5,118 bases of DNA. It comes from an uncultured Legionellales bacterium (GTDB taxonomy: Bacteria; Pseudomonadota; Gammaproteobacteria; UBA1113). Below, piece by piece: positions 5,071 to 5,118 of the stretch (position 1 is the first letter of the stretch; every line of letters starts with the position of its first letter). The position numbers and the translations under genes were made by a program. The notes under the pieces are model-generated. The model was not told where the DNA came from. It did no database searches and worked only from the letters and a program-made list of their open reading frames with translations. The stretch lies in the NCBI GenBank assembly GCA_945956945.1, contig CAMFJO010000090.1, forward strand, positions 1 through 5,118, in the 5' to 3' direction.

Positions 5071-5118
5071 CTGTCTCTTATACACATCTGACGCTGCCGA
5101 CGACTAGTCGAGTGTTGT
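5071..5118. other. Residual Illumina Nextera adapter, index and primer sequence (artefact)
   Basis: Bases 5071-5089 are CTGTCTCTTATACACATCT, the 19-bp Tn5 mosaic end used in Nextera libraries. Bases 5090-5103 are GACGCTGCCGACGA, the adapter arm on the i5 side. The next 8 bases (5104-5111, CTAGTCGA) sit exactly where the i5 index is read; their reverse complement TCGACTAG is, from memory, a Nextera XT i5 index (S513). GTGT at 5112-5115 matches the start of the following P5-side primer, and the last three bases deviate. This is library sequence left on the contig end, not a transposon in the genome. Genomic sequence ends at 5070. Confidence 0.97.

Noticed and set aside
5071..5089. Tn5-like transposon end
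   Set aside because: It is the engineered mosaic end followed by adapter and index bases, so it comes from library preparation and not from the genome.

Overview
The window looks like the end of a draft-assembly contig from a gammaproteobacterium. The trigger factor, ClpP and ClpX sequences are of gammaproteobacterial type and lie in the usual order tig-clpP-clpX. The rest of the window, with moderate GC by eye, a two-helix hypothetical protein and a large multi-pass membrane protein ending in a eukaryote-style CaaX box, would suit a host-associated lineage such as the Legionellales. That placement is inference; no single marker here proves a genus.

Layout, left to right. (1) 1-106, minus: N-terminal end of clpX, cut by the window edge. 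(2) 107-318: intergenic, with a perfect 13-bp-arm palindrome (242-268), a 10-bp palindrome (223-232) and possible weak clpX promoter elements. (3) 319-978, minus: clpP. (4) 1000-2367, minus: tig, encoding trigger factor with an unusual His/Asp-rich tail. (5) 2395-2479, minus: tRNA-Leu(UAG) with encoded CCA, 27 nt ahead of tig and behind a strong promoter. (6) 2480-2724: divergent promoter region with a 123-bp imperfect palindrome between the tRNA promoter (minus) and the promoter of a small gene (plus). (7) 2725-2979, plus: 84-residue two-helix membrane protein. (8) 2984-4873, minus: 629-residue multi-pass membrane protein of unknown family, ending convergently 4 bp from the small gene. (9) 4874-5070: upstream region, possibly holding the tail of another minus-strand gene. 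(10) 5071-5118: Illumina Nextera adapter, index and primer remnant, which is not genomic.

The left half is a proteostasis cluster. Trigger factor binds nascent chains at the ribosome, ClpP is the proteolytic chamber, and ClpX is the unfoldase that feeds it. tRNA-Leu, tig and clpP probably share one transcript. clpX may be read through or may have its own promoter in the 212-bp gap.

The right half is accessory. The most interesting item is the 629-residue protein: its last four residues (CTIL) form a textbook CaaX prenylation box, so it is a candidate secreted effector modified by host prenyltransferase. The main caution is that the last 48 bases are sequencing adapter and must not be annotated as biology.
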